Shown piece after piece: positions 33,533-42,962 of a stretch of 64,000 bases of DNA (position 1 is the stretch's first letter; each line of letters starts with the position of its first letter). The notes under the pieces were generated by a model. It did not search any database. It was not told the origin of the DNA and was given only the letters and a program-made list of their open reading frames with translations. The DNA is from Kluyvera ascorbata_C (GTDB lineage: Bacteria; Pseudomonadota; Gammaproteobacteria; Enterobacterales; Enterobacteriaceae), in NCBI RefSeq assembly GCF_044197065.1, contig NZ_JBIQOI010000012.1, positions 1 through 64,000 of the forward strand, given 5' to 3'. Made by a program: the position numbers and the translations under genes.

Positions 33533-35965
33533 CTACAGCAGCTGTGCCAGACGGTTAATATCCGACTGAATCGCCCCGGCGGTCACATCGCGACCGGCGC
33601 CCGGCCCACGAATCACCAGCGGGTTATCGCGGTACCAGCGGCTCTCAATCGCAAAGACGTTATCGCACGGCAGCAGCGATGCCAGCGGGTGCTCCTGACG
33701 TACGGCTTCCACGCCAACGCGGGCTTTGCCGTTAGCATCGAAACGCGCCACGTAGCGCAGCACCAGCCCCATCTCCTGCGCCGCTTCCAGGCGCTGGAGC
33801 ATCTGCTCGTTCAGCTCGTCACCATTTTCAAAGAAGTGGTCGATAGAGCCCTCTTCACAGTGCGCAGGCACCAGAGATTCAACGCGTACCTGGTCCGGCT
33901 CGATATCGTAGCCCGCTTCACGCGCCAGAATCACCAGCTTGCGCATCACGTCTTTACCGGAAAGGTCGACGCGCGGATCGGGTTCGGTCAGCCCCTGCTG
34001 CCAGGCCTGATCCACCAGCTCGGTGAACGGCACGCTGCCGTCGAACTGTAAGAACAGCCAGGAGAGCGTACCGGAGAAGATACCGCTAATCGCCAGAATG
34101 CTGTCACCGCTGTCGATAAGGTCACGCACGGTGTGGTTCACCGGCAGACCCGCGCCGACGGTCGCGTTATACAGCCAGTGGCGGCCGGTTTTGTCGAACG
34201 CGTCATGGATCTGGCGATATTTATCGCTGCTGCTGGCCCCGGCCAGCTTGTTAGCGCTGATCACATGGAAACCATGGCTGGCGAAATCCAGATACTGATC
34301 GGCCAACTGCGGGCTGGCGGTCACGTCCAGCACCACGAGATCGTCGTACGGGTGCGCACGCATCCACAGGAACAGCGACTCTTCATCTTGTTCAATCGCT
34401 TCATCGTCGAAGAAGGCCAGCGCGCGGCTGGCATCGAGCCCTTCATAGTTCAGCAGGCTACGGCGGCTATCCACCACCCCGGCCAGCACAAACTCAAAGC
34501 CAGTACGGGCAGAGAGCGTGCTTTGCTCGCGGGCAAACAGCTCCAGCCAGCGGGAACCGATGTTGCCTTTGCCGAACAGCATCAGGCCGATACGTTTTTC
34601 CGCGCGGAACAGCGACTGGTGCAGGCCTTGAATCAGGCTTTCGGTTGGCCCCGCGCGCAGCACGGCGACCAGACTGATACCCTCTTCCGACTGCCAGGTA
34701 AACTCAACCGGCTGGCCCTTCAGCTGCTGCCAGAAACGGTGGCAGTGCAGCGGGTTACGGGTGACGCCTGCGCCTACCATTGCCACCAGCGCCAAACCCT
34801 GACGCAGGCGAAGCTCGCCCGGCAGGCCCGCTTCATCGAGAATTTTCAGCGCGCTATCGGCAACTTCCGAGGTGTAGCAAAACTGCAGCAGCTTGTGATC
34901 GGCATGCACGCCTACCGCCAGCGGGCGGATTTGCGCGCGCTTGAGTAATTGGTCTATCTCTTTATACGCCAGCTTGAAGTCCTGGCTTGCCGGCACGCGG
35001 AACTCAATCAGGCAGACGTCATCATGGCTGGTGACGATACGCGCGCCGGTGCCGGAGGCGAGCACGCGCTCAATGCGCGTAGAGCCCTGATCCGGTGTAT
35101 AGCTACAGCGTAATTGCAGGTCGATATCGCTGCCGGAAACCGGCTGCAAGGTACGCGCGTGAAGTACCGGCGCGGCAAGACGCGCCAGCTCGCTGGCTTC
35201 ATCCAGACGCAGCAGCGGCAGCAGGCAGGCATCCTTCACTTTACGCGGGTCGGCACTGTACACCCCCGCCACGTCGCTCCAGATGGTAACGCGGGAAACT
35301 CCCGCCAGCGCACCGATTTGCGTCGCGGAGTAGTCGGAGCCGTTACGCCCCAGCAGCACGGTTTCACCCGCGTTGTTGCGGCTGATAAAGCCAGTAACCA
35401 CCAGACGTTTTCCTGGATGCTGCGCCAGAAGCTGTTGCAGCAGCGGATAAGAGAGGCCTTCGTCTACCTGTGGCTGCGCAGAGCGCTCGGCACGTAAAAA
35501 CGCGCGGGCATCCAACCAGGCGGCGTCCAGACCTTGCAGCTTCAGGACTTCCGCCATCAGACGAGCCGACCACAGTTCGCCATGACCAACCACTTCCGCA
35601 TATACCGCGTCGTTAACGCCGTTATCCAGCAGCCCGGCCAGACGCTCCAGGTCGTGAATGAAATCAGCAATCATGCCGTCGGCAATCTCGGCAGGCAGCA
35701 GGCCGCTAATCAGTTCGGACTGATAGCGGCGCAGCGTCTGCTGAACCTGATGCGCAGAGAGGCGATCGGTCTGGCTGAGCTTCAGCCAGCTAATCAGCTG
35801 GTTGGTGGTGCTCCCTGCGGCGGAAACGACCATCATATCGCCGGGCTGAGAGTACTCCGTCATAATTCCGGCAACGCGCAGGTAACACTTCACATCCGCC
35901 AGACTACTCCCACCAAATTTATGCAGCTGACGCTCTTTCGCCCCTGCCTGCGCAATCACACTCAT
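33533..35965 (-). CDS. metL: Bifunctional aspartokinase II / homoserine dehydrogenase II
   Basis: Catalyses the first and third steps of the aspartate branch leading to methionine. It has 810 residues as in E. coli. The aspartokinase domain (about 1-460) begins with KFGGSSLADV (16-25); the homoserine dehydrogenase domain (about 465-810) begins with LMLFGKGNIGSRWLELF and contains VSANKLAGA and the NATVGAGLPV segment. It follows metB with a two-base gap, forming the metBL operon, which is controlled by MetJ upstream of metB. Confidence 0.96.
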   Translation of the reverse strand: MSVIAQAGAKERQLHKFGGSSLADVKCYLRVAGIMTEYSQPGDMMVVSAAGSTTNQLISWLKLSQTDRLSAHQVQQTLRRYQSELISGLLPAEIADGMIADFIHDLERLAGLLDNGVNDAVYAEVVGHGELWSARLMAEVLKLQGLDAAWLDARAFLRAERSAQPQVDEGLSYPLLQQLLAQHPGKRLVVTGFISRNNAGETVLLGRNGSDYSATQIGALAGVSRVTIWSDVAGVYSADPRKVKDACLLPLLRLDEASELARLAAPVLHARTLQPVSGSDIDLQLRCSYTPDQGSTRIERVLASGTGARIVTSHDDVCLIEFRVPASQDFKLAYKEIDQLLKRAQIRPLAVGVHADHKLLQFCYTSEVADSALKILDEAGLPGELRLRQGLALVAMVGAGVTRNPLHCHRFWQQLKGQPVEFTWQSEEGISLVAVLRAGPTESLIQGLHQSLFRAEKRIGLMLFGKGNIGSRWLELFAREQSTLSARTGFEFVLAGVVDSRRSLLNYEGLDASRALAFFDDEAIEQDEESLFLWMRAHPYDDLVVLDVTASPQLADQYLDFASHGFHVISANKLAGASSSDKYRQIHDAFDKTGRHWLYNATVGAGLPVNHTVRDLIDSGDSILAISGIFSGTLSWLFLQFDGSVPFTELVDQAWQQGLTEPDPRVDLSGKDVMRKLVILAREAGYDIEPDQVRVESLVPAHCEEGSIDHFFENGDELNEQMLQRLEAAQEMGLVLRYVARFDANGKARVGVEAVRQEHPLASLLPCDNVFAIESRWYRDNPLVIRGPGAGRDVTAGAIQSDINRLAQLL

Positions 35966-35967
35966 GT

Positions 35968-37128
35968 TTACCCCTCTGCTGCGACCCGGAATCCATTTTC
36001 CAGATCGGCAATTAAGTCCTGGCTATCTTCAATACCGGTTGAGATACGCAGTAACGTCTCAGAAATACCTGCGGCCGCGCGCGCTTCCGGGGCCATACCC
36101 GCGTGGGTCATGGTGGCCGCGTGAGAAATCAGGCTCTCTACCCCACCCAGCGATTCCGCCAGGGTGAAGAGCGACAGCCCGCTCAGGAAGCGACGCAGCG
36201 TCTGTTCATCACCGTTCAGTTCAAAGCTCAGCATCGCACCAAACCCTTTCTGCTGGCGAGCGGCAATTTCATGCCCCTGGTTATCCGGCAGAGAAGGATG
36301 ATACAGCTTTTTCACCAGCGGCTGGGTTTTCAGGAAATCGACAATCGCCTGGGCGTTGCGCTGTGCCACGTCCATGCGCGGTACGAGCGTACGCAGGCCG
36401 CGCAGCAGCAGGTAGCTGTCGAACGCGCCGCCGGTGACGCCGATATTATTCGCCCACCATGCCAGTTCTGTGACCGTTTCAGGATCTTTTGCAATTACCA
36501 CGCCGGCGACCACATCGGAGTGGCCGTTCAGATATTTGGTGCAGGAGTGCAGGACCAGATCCGCACCCAGCGACAGCGGGTTTTGCAGCGCCGGGCTCAG
36601 GAAGGTGTTATCCACCACGCTGACCGCACCGGCTTCACGCGCCAGCTGGCAAATTTTGGCGATATCCACCACACGCAGCAGCGGGTTGCTTGGGCTTTCG
36701 ACCAGCACCAGCTTTGGCTTTTCCGCCAGCGCCGCTTTTAACGCTTCATCATTGCCCTGATCGACAAACAGCACGCGATAGCAGCCGCGTTTTGCCAAGC
36801 TATCGAACAGGCGGTAGCTGCCGCCGTAGCAGTCGTGTGGGGCTACCAGCAGGTCGCCAGGCTTGAGGAATACGGTAGTCACCAGGTGAATCGCCGACAT
36901 GCCCGTATTGGTCAGAACCGCGCCAGCGCCTCCTTCCAGTTCGGCCAGCGCCCGCTGAACCACATCACGCGTCGGGTTACCGCGACGTGAATAGTCATGC
37001 GCACGCGGCTCGTTAAAGCCGGTAAAGTTATAGGTACTGGAAAGATGAATCGGCGGGACAACACAACCATACTGCTCGTCGTCATTTAATCCGCTACGCA
37101 CTGCGATGGTGGCCTGTTTACGGGTCAT
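35968..37128 (-). CDS. metB: Cystathionine gamma-synthase
   Basis: PLP enzyme that joins O-succinylhomoserine and cysteine to cystathionine. The 386 residues match E. coli. The PLP lysine is K198 in HSCTKYLNGHSDV; the Cys/Met-metabolism signature surrounds it. It is divergent from metJ, with the MetJ operator in between, and is the first gene of metBL. Confidence 0.97.
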   Translation of the reverse strand: MTRKQATIAVRSGLNDDEQYGCVVPPIHLSSTYNFTGFNEPRAHDYSRRGNPTRDVVQRALAELEGGAGAVLTNTGMSAIHLVTTVFLKPGDLLVAPHDCYGGSYRLFDSLAKRGCYRVLFVDQGNDEALKAALAEKPKLVLVESPSNPLLRVVDIAKICQLAREAGAVSVVDNTFLSPALQNPLSLGADLVLHSCTKYLNGHSDVVAGVVIAKDPETVTELAWWANNIGVTGGAFDSYLLLRGLRTLVPRMDVAQRNAQAIVDFLKTQPLVKKLYHPSLPDNQGHEIAARQQKGFGAMLSFELNGDEQTLRRFLSGLSLFTLAESLGGVESLISHAATMTHAGMAPEARAAAGISETLLRISTGIEDSQDLIADLENGFRVAAEG

Positions 37129-37197
37129 GAGGATTCGTTCCTGGCAAGGTCGGTGAAAAGTCGGACTCCAGAGTAAACATTGTTGTCATAGCCGTCA

Positions 37198-37237
37198 ATA
37201 CATCTAGACTTCTAAACTTCTTTGCGTATAGATTGAG
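37198..37237. promoter_or_regulatory. MetJ operator (five tandem met boxes) between metB and metJ
   Basis: Five consecutive eight-base repeats: ATACATCT, AGACTTCT, AAACTTCT, TTGCGTAT and AGATTGAG; all resemble the AGACGTCT met box to varying degrees. The position between the divergent metBL and metJ agrees with cooperative binding of MetJ-SAM in E. coli. Confidence 0.82.
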
Positions 37238-37388
37238 CTATTGGCAAATAGCCGTTAAAATTATATGCATTAGCGCACATCTGCGAAGCTGAAGCTCGTG
37301 TCACAGCAAGGCTCTGTACGGTAAACTACGCGCGATCACGGCCGTGACCCGGCCTGTTAACTTATGACTAGAGGATTAAAGGTATCTC

Positions 37389-37706
37389 ATGGCTGAATGG
37401 AGCGGCGAATATATCAGCCCATACGCTGAGCACGGTAAGAAGAGTGAGCAAGTAAAAAAAATTACGGTTTCCATTCCTCTGAAGGTGTTGAAGATCCTCA
37501 CCGATGAACGCACGCGTCGCCAGGTGAACAACCTGCGTCACGCCACCAACAGCGAACTGCTGTGTGAAGCGTTCCTGCATGCATTTACCGGTCAACCGTT
37601 ACCTAACGATGAAGACCTGCGTAAAGAGCGCAGCGATGAAATTCCGGAAGCGGCGAAAGAAATTATGCGTGAACTGGGAATTGACCCGGATACGTGGGAA
37701 TACTGA
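37389..37706 (+). CDS. metJ: Methionine repressor MetJ
   Basis: A 105-residue ribbon-helix-helix repressor that uses S-adenosylmethionine as corepressor. The DNA-binding beta strand [12 protein letters not shown] is at about 22-33, followed by the two helices ([15 protein letters not shown] and [15 protein letters not shown]). The sequence is practically identical to E. coli. It represses metBL, metF and itself through the boxes mapped in this window. Confidence 0.98.
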
Positions 37707-37718
37707 TTGGCAGGCATA

Positions 37719-37749
37719 AAAAAAGCAGAAATTACTTTCTGCTTTTTTT
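37719..37749. terminator. Bidirectional terminator after metJ
   Basis: AAAAAAAGCAGAAA/TTTCTGCTTTTTTTT hairpin with A and T tracts on both sides, 13 bases after the metJ stop. It could also end the minus-strand transcript of the small ORF at 37768-37848. Confidence 0.88.
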
Positions 37750-37767
37750 TCGAATTTTTTCAGCGTC

Positions 37768-37848
37768 TTAGAAGCGTGTTACTTCAGGATGCAGTTCAGA
37801 CATAGAGATCAGGTAAGAAACAAAAACGTTTTTGATTGCGGTCAGCAT
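37768..37848 (-). CDS. Possible 26-residue small protein gene between metJ and rpmE
   Basis: An ATG at 37848 preceded by AAAGGTG at a five-base spacing opens a 26-codon frame (MLTAIKNVFVSYLISMSEL followed by HPEVTRF). The N-terminal half is amphipathic to hydrophobic. The reading frame lies between two terminators and behind a good CRP-type dyad, so it has the anatomy of a separate gene. An in-frame ATG at 37866 has no ribosome-binding site. I do not recognise the protein; the transcript could also act as an RNA. Confidence 0.4.
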   Translation of the reverse strand: MLTAIKNVFVSYLISMSELHPEVTRF

Positions 37849-37892
37849 AGTCACACCTTTACCCATAGTTATTTTGTGGTCGTTTGATGGGC

Positions 37893-37950
37893 AAATAATA
37901 AGCTTATCCGCAGCACGGCGCAATATTTTCGTGACGCTCGTCACAAAAAA
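37893..37950 (-). promoter_or_regulatory. Putative CRP-dependent promoter of the small ORF
   Basis: GTGAC-GCTC-GTCAC lies at 37931-37944 within a wider TTTTCGTGACGCTCGTCACAAAA-like dyad, close to the CRP consensus. On the minus strand GATAAG (37903-37908) is a possible -10 that would place the dyad centre near -41.5, as in class II CRP promoters; TATTAT (37895-37900) is an alternative. Confidence 0.45.
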
Positions 37951-37976
37951 TTTTACGACTGCCGACATTCAGAGAC

Positions 37977-38004
37977 AAAAAAAGCGCCCTGAGGCGCTTT
38001 TTTC
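37977..38004 (-). terminator. Terminator of rpmE
   Basis: AAAAAAAGCGCC-CTGA-GGCGCTTTTTT hairpin 11 bases beyond the rpmE stop; the A run on the plus strand is the T tract for rpmE. Confidence 0.85.
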
Positions 38005-38014
38005 GCTTGGCAAC

Positions 38015-38227
38015 TTACTTGCTGCCTGGGATGCTGAAACGCTTGTTGAAGCGGTCAACACGGCCACCGGTAGCAACATCACGCTGCTTGCCAGTATAGA
38101 ACGGGTGGCATTTACCGCACACGTCCAGGTTCAGGTTGTGACCAACGGTAGAGCGGATCTGCATGACGTTACCGCAAGAACAAGTTGCAGTAATTTCTTC
38201 GTATTTCGGGTGAATATCTTTTTTCAT
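38015..38227 (-). CDS. rpmE: 50S ribosomal protein L31
   Basis: A 70-residue zinc-binding L31 of the type with cysteines: C16, C18, C37 and C40 (CSCG and CGKCH). It forms an intersubunit bridge with the 30S head. It is preceded by an AGGTTTT leader region and is divergent from priA. Nearly identical to E. coli L31. Confidence 0.97.
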   Translation of the reverse strand: MKKDIHPKYEEITATCSCGNVMQIRSTVGHNLNLDVCGKCHPFYTGKQRDVATGGRVDRFNKRFSIPGSK

Positions 38228-38428
38228 GGGAAAACCTCGGTTAAGGCCGCGTCGCTCTTCCAGCCCTAACGCCAGACACCACGCGATGTTAATAGTATAG
38301 GTCGATGATACAAAGATGCATCAAAGGCGGCGAATCATACAGAATTTGACCAGCAGATGCAAACTGATCCGCGCTCCCTTACCACAATGTGTATACTGTC
38401 TCGCCAGATTTCAAGTCAGGAAGAAAAC

Positions 38429-40624
38429 ATGCCCGTTGCTCACGTTGCCCTGCCTGTTCCGCTGCCCCGCACCTTTGACTACCTGCTGCCTGATGACCTC
38501 AGCGCGAAAGCGGGCTGCCGCGTGCGCGTGCCGTTTGGTAAACAGGAACGCGTGGGGATTGTCGTCTCGGTCAATGAGAGCAGCGAGCTGCCGCGCGATG
38601 AGCTAAAAGCGGTCATCGAAGTGCTGGACGGCGAGCCGGTCTTCTCCACTTCCGTCTGGCGGCTGCTGTTGTGGGCGGCGGACTATTACCATCACCCGAT
38701 TGGCGACGTGTTGTTCCACGCGCTGCCCATTTTACTGCGCCAGGGGAAACCCGCCAGCGCCACGCCGCAGTGGTTCTGGTTTGCCACTGAGCAGGGACAG
38801 GCGGTGGACATTAACAGCCTCAAGCGCTCGCCAAAACAGCAGCAGGCGCTGGCCGCACTGCGTCAGGGGAAAATCTGGCGCCATCAGGTCGCGGAGATGG
38901 AGTTTAATGAAAGCGCAATGCAGTCGCTGCGTAGCAAAGGGCTTTGCGAGCTGGGCAGTATTGCGCCGGAAACCATCGACTGGCGCACCACCTATTCCGT
39001 GCCCGGTGAACGCCTGCGCCTGAACACCGAACAGGCAACCGCCGTGGGAGCGATTCACAGCGGGTCCGATGAATTTTCCGCCTGGCTGCTGGAAGGCATC
39101 ACCGGTTCAGGCAAAACGGAAGTCTACCTTAGCGTGCTGGAAAACGTGCTGGCGCAGGGTAAACAAGCGCTGGTCATGGTGCCGGAAATCGGCCTCACGC
39201 CGCAAACTATCGCCCGTTTCCGCGAGCGCTTTAATGCGCCGGTAGAAGTGCTGCACTCGGCACTGAACGACAGCGAGCGCATGGCTGCCTGGCTCAAGGC
39301 CAAAAGCGGTGAAGCGGCGATCGTCATCGGCACCCGTTCATCGCTGTTTACGCCGTTTAAAAATCTCGGCGTCATTGTCATCGACGAAGAGCATGATAGC
39401 TCCTATAAGCAGCAGGAAGGCTGGCGTTATCACGCCCGCGACCTTGCGGTATGGCGCGCGCACAGCGAGCAGATCCCCATAATCCTCGGCTCGGCGACAC
39501 CGGCGCTGGAAACCCTGCTCAACGTACGTCAGCACAAGTATCGCCTGCTGCGTTTAACGCGTCGCGCGGGTAACGCCCGTCCGGCAACCCAGCACGTGCT
39601 GGATTTGAAAGGCCAGCAGCTTCAGGCCGGGCTTTCTCCGGCGCTGATCAACCGCATGCGCCAGCATTTGCAGGCCGATAACCAGGTCATTTTATTCCTC
39701 AACCGCCGTGGATTCGCCCCTACGCTGCTGTGCCACGACTGCGGCTGGATTGCCGAATGTCCGCGTTGCGACAGCTACTACACGCTGCACCAGGCGCAGC
39801 ATCATCTGCGCTGCCATCACTGTGACAGCCAGCGCCCTATTCCGCGCCAGTGCCCATCCTGCGGCTCAACGCACATGGTGCCGGTGGGCTTGGGCACCGA
39901 GCAGTTGGAGCAAGTATTAGCGCCGATGTTCCCCGGCGTGCCGCTCTCGCGTATAGACCGCGATACCACCAGCCGTAAAGGCGCACTGGAACAGCATCTG
40001 GCAGAAGTGCATCGCGGCGGCGCGCGTATCCTGATTGGCACCCAGATGCTGGCGAAAGGTCACCACTTCCCCGACGTCACGCTGGTGGCCCTGCTGGACG
40101 TCGATGGTGCGCTGTTCTCCGCTGATTTCCGCTCAGCGGAACGCTTTGCCCAGCTTTATACCCAGGTTTCCGGCCGCGCCGGGCGCGCGGGTAAGCAGGG
40201 TGAAGTGGTTTTGCAAACGCACCACCCTGACCACCCGCTGCTGCAAACGCTGCTTTATAAAGGCTACAACGCCTTCGCCGAGCAGGCGCTGGCGGAACGC
40301 CAGACCATGCAGCTGCCGCCGTACACCAGCCACGTGCTGATTCGCGCCGAAGATCACAACAACCAGCAGGCACCGGTATTCCTGCAGCAGTTGCGTAACC
40401 TGATACAGGCCAGCCCGCTGGCGGACGACAAGCTATGGGTGATTGGCCCGGTTCCGGCGTTGGCGCCGAAACGTGGCGGCCGCTACCGCTGGCAGATACT
40501 GCTTCAGCACCCTTCGCGCATTCGCCTGCAGCATATTGTCACGGCGAGCCTCGCGCTCATCAATACGCTGCCGGAATCCCGCAAGGTGAAGTGGGTTCTC
40601 GACGTTGACCCAATCGAAGGTTAA
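38429..40624 (+). CDS. priA: Primosomal replication restart helicase PriA
   Basis: 3'-5' DNA helicase that reloads the replisome at stalled forks. The start MPVAHVAL at 38429 gives 731 residues. Domains: 3'-DNA-end-binding region (1-105), winged helix (about 110-180), helicase core with Walker A GITGSGKTE (near 224-232) and DEEH box (near 320-323), and the zinc-binding region with CHDCGWIAECPRCD and CHHCD...CPSCGS cysteine pairs (about 435-480). An upstream in-frame ATG at 38357 lies in the divergent promoter region and is not used by the family. Confidence 0.97.
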   Translation: MPVAHVALPVPLPRTFDYLLPDDLSAKAGCRVRVPFGKQERVGIVVSVNESSELPRDELKAVIEVLDGEPVFSTSVWRLLLWAADYYHHPIGDVLFHALPILLRQGKPASATPQWFWFATEQGQAVDINSLKRSPKQQQALAALRQGKIWRHQVAEMEFNESAMQSLRSKGLCELGSIAPETIDWRTTYSVPGERLRLNTEQATAVGAIHSGSDEFSAWLLEGITGSGKTEVYLSVLENVLAQGKQALVMVPEIGLTPQTIARFRERFNAPVEVLHSALNDSERMAAWLKAKSGEAAIVIGTRSSLFTPFKNLGVIVIDEEHDSSYKQQEGWRYHARDLAVWRAHSEQIPIILGSATPALETLLNVRQHKYRLLRLTRRAGNARPATQHVLDLKGQQLQAGLSPALINRMRQHLQADNQVILFLNRRGFAPTLLCHDCGWIAECPRCDSYYTLHQAQHHLRCHHCDSQRPIPRQCPSCGSTHMVPVGLGTEQLEQVLAPMFPGVPLSRIDRDTTSRKGALEQHLAEVHRGGARILIGTQMLAKGHHFPDVTLVALLDVDGALFSADFRSAERFAQLYTQVSGRAGRAGKQGEVVLQTHHPDHPLLQTLLYKGYNAFAEQALAERQTMQLPPYTSHVLIRAEDHNNQQAPVFLQQLRNLIQASPLADDKLWVIGPVPALAPKRGGRYRWQILLQHPSRIRLQHIVTASLALINTLPESRKVKWVLDVDPIEG

Positions 40625-40774
40625 TGCAGAGTTGCGAGCGGGATCTAGAAATCAAACAAACATCACATTTTTGATGAAAATTCTGTAACGGATCCCCCTA
40701 ACTATCTGATAAAAGTGTGTCAGATGTCAGGTCACATAGGACGTGCCTGCGCCAGTTAGCGAGGAGAAAATCAG

Positions 40775-41797
40775 GTGAAGGCTAAAAAACCGGTTGTTGC
40801 CGCAACCATGAAGGATGTTGCCCTGCAAGCGAATGTCTCTACGGCAACCGTATCTCGTGCATTGATGAACCCAGAGAAAGTCTCGCAGGCGACGCGTAAC
40901 CGCGTGGAGCAAGCGGCGCTGGAAGTGGGCTACCTGCCGCAGATGCAGGGACGTAACATGAAGCGCAATGAGTCGCGCACGATTCTGGTTATCGTTCCGG
41001 ATATTTGCGATCCCTTCTTTAGCGAAGTGATCCGCGGGATCGAGGTGACGGCAGCGGCTCAGGGTTATCTGGTGCTAATTGGCGACTGTGCGCACCAGAA
41101 TCAGCAGGAAAAAACCTTCATCGATTTAATCATCACCAAGCAAATTGACGGCATGCTGCTGCTGGGTTCGCGTCTGCCGTTCGACGCCAGCATTGAAGAG
41201 CAGCGCAATCTGCCGCCAATGGTGATGGCCAACGAATTTGCTCCCGAACTGGGGCTGCCGACGGTACACATCGACAACCTCACCGCCTCGTTCGATGCCG
41301 TTAACTATCTTCACGAACTCGGCCACCAGCGTATCGCCTGTATCGCCGGGCCGGAAGAGATGCCGCTGTGCCATTATCGTCTGCAAGGTTACGTGCAGGC
41401 GCTGCGTCGCTGCGGTATCACCGTTGACCCTCACTATATCGCCCGCGGCAACTTCACCTATGAAGCCGGCGCTAACGCACTGGAACAGCTGCTGGCACTG
41501 CCTCAGCCGCCAACCGCCATTTTCTGTCACAGCGATATTATGGCGCTGGGCGCACTCTCTTACGCTAAACGTCAGGGGCTGAAAGTCCCGGATGACCTGT
41601 CCATTATTGGCTTCGATAACATCTCGCTGGCTGAGTTTTGCGACCCGCCGTTAACCACCGTTTCTCAACCACGTTTCGATATTGGTCGGGAAGCCATGCT
41701 GCTGTTGCTGAATCAACTGAGCGGGCAGTTTGTTGATAGTGGTTCGCGTCTGCTGGATTGCGAACTGATCATTCGTGGCAGTACAAGCAAAATTTGA
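40775..41797 (+). CDS. cytR: LacI-family regulator CytR
   Basis: Cytidine-responsive anti-activator that represses nucleoside uptake and breakdown genes together with CRP. It has 340 residues from a GTG start at 40775, after GAGGAG, as in E. coli. The helix-turn-helix TMKDVALQANVSTATVSRAL is at about 12-31, followed by the ribokinase-like sugar-binding core. It precedes ftsN on the same strand. Confidence 0.95.
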   Translation: MKAKKPVVAATMKDVALQANVSTATVSRALMNPEKVSQATRNRVEQAALEVGYLPQMQGRNMKRNESRTILVIVPDICDPFFSEVIRGIEVTAAAQGYLVLIGDCAHQNQQEKTFIDLIITKQIDGMLLLGSRLPFDASIEEQRNLPPMVMANEFAPELGLPTVHIDNLTASFDAVNYLHELGHQRIACIAGPEEMPLCHYRLQGYVQALRRCGITVDPHYIARGNFTYEAGANALEQLLALPQPPTAIFCHSDIMALGALSYAKRQGLKVPDDLSIIGFDNISLAEFCDPPLTTVSQPRFDIGREAMLLLLNQLSGQFVDSGSRLLDCELIIRGSTSKI

Positions 41798-41895
41798 TGT
41801 AAAGCAGGGTGCTTTAGGACTTGCTTGTCTGGTCAAAGCCCCGTCGCTTAAGTAACATGTCGGGCTAACTAACGGAAAAAGACAGCGAAACGATA

Positions 41896-42861
41896 GTGGC
41901 ACAACGAGACTATGTACGCCGCAGCCAACAGGCACCTTCGCGGCGCAAGAACAGCGCTTCACGGAATACACGGAAAAAGCAAAGTAACTTTCCGGCAGTC
42001 TCTCCTGCCATGGTGGCGATTGCTGCCGCGGTTGTCGTCGCCTTTATCGGCGGTTTGTACTTCATCACGCATCATAAGAAAGAAGAGTCTGAATCACTTC
42101 AGAGCCGCCAGGTGACCGGGAACGGCCTGCCGCCGAAGCCGGAAGAGCGCTGGCGCTATATCAAAGAGCTGGAAAGCCGCCAGCCAGGCGTACGTGCGCC
42201 AACCGAACCGTCTGCGGGCGGGGAAGTGATCAACCCGAATCAGCTTACCGACGAGCAGCGCCAGCTGTTGGCCCAGATGCAGGCGGATATGCGCCAGCAG
42301 CCAACGCAGCTGACGGAAGTGCCGTGGAACGAGCAAACGCCAGCCCAGCGCCAACAGACCTTGCAGCGCCAGCGCCTGGCGCAGCAGGCTCAGCAACAGC
42401 AGTGGTCGCAGCAGCAGGTCGTACAGCAGCCACAAACGCGCGCGCCGCAGCCGGTTCAGCAGCAGCATCAAACCCAGCAGGCGCCAAAGGCAACGGTCTC
42501 CAACAAGGCGCCGTATCAGGATCTGTTGCAAACGCCAGCGCATACCGCTGCCTCGCAGCCAAAAGCGCAGAGCAATAACGGTATCCCGGAAGTGCGTGAA
42601 GTGACGCCACCGCCGAAGCCAGAGAAAAAAGACGATCGCCGCTGGATGGTACAGTGTGGTTCGTTCAAAGGTGCTGAGCAGGCGGAAACCGTCCGCGCGC
42701 AGCTGGCATTTGAAGGCTTTGATTCCAGAATCACCACCAACAACGGCTGGAATCGCGTGGTCATCGGCCCGGTCAAAGGCAAAGAGAACGTCGATAACAC
42801 CATCGCCCGCCTGAAGCTGGCGGGTCACGGAAACTGCATTAGGCTCGCCTCCGGGGGTTGA
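41896..42861 (+). CDS. ftsN: Cell division protein FtsN
   Basis: Bitopic inner-membrane activator of septal peptidoglycan synthesis. It has 321 residues starting at GTG 41896. A basic cytoplasmic tail (1-34) is followed by one membrane segment (about 36-57, MVAIAAAVVVAFIGGLYFI), a periplasmic Gln/Pro-rich linker (about 130-235) and the C-terminal SPOR domain (about 245-320, WMVQCGSF...GPVKGKENV). The Gln-rich linker varies in length between genera. Its stop overlaps the hslV sigma-32 promoter. Confidence 0.95.
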   Translation: MAQRDYVRRSQQAPSRRKNSASRNTRKKQSNFPAVSPAMVAIAAAVVVAFIGGLYFITHHKKEESESLQSRQVTGNGLPPKPEERWRYIKELESRQPGVRAPTEPSAGGEVINPNQLTDEQRQLLAQMQADMRQQPTQLTEVPWNEQTPAQRQQTLQRQRLAQQAQQQQWSQQQVVQQPQTRAPQPVQQQHQTQQAPKATVSNKAPYQDLLQTPAHTAASQPKAQSNNGIPEVREVTPPPKPEKKDDRRWMVQCGSFKGAEQAETVRAQLAFEGFDSRITTNNGWNRVVIGPVKGKENVDNTIARLKLAGHGNCIRLASGG

Positions 42862-42886
42862 AACCCCCAAAAACCCCCCCATCTAT
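42858..42886 (+). promoter_or_regulatory. Sigma-32 heat-shock promoter of hslVU
   Basis: TTGAAA (42858-42863) and CCCCATCTAT (42877-42886) with a 13-base spacer match the RpoH consensus. It overlaps the ftsN stop codon. Confidence 0.82.
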
Positions 42887-42898
42887 ACTTACATTCTG

Positions 42899-42925
42899 CC
42901 CCGTACGCGTTAAAGCGATACGGGG
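42899..42925 (+). promoter_or_regulatory. 5'-end hairpin of the hslVU message
   Basis: CCCCGTA pairs with TACGGGG across a GCG/CGC-rich loop close to the predicted transcript start. In E. coli a hairpin at this position stabilises hslVU mRNA. Confidence 0.65.
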
Positions 42926-42962
42926 CCCCTATATCTCGTATTTGCAACAAAGGGGTCTGCTC

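Noticed and set aside
37768..37968. 66-residue version of the small ORF upstream of rpmE
   Set aside because: The longer frame runs through the CRP-like dyad and the promoter and has no ribosome-binding site; the 26-codon version is better placed.
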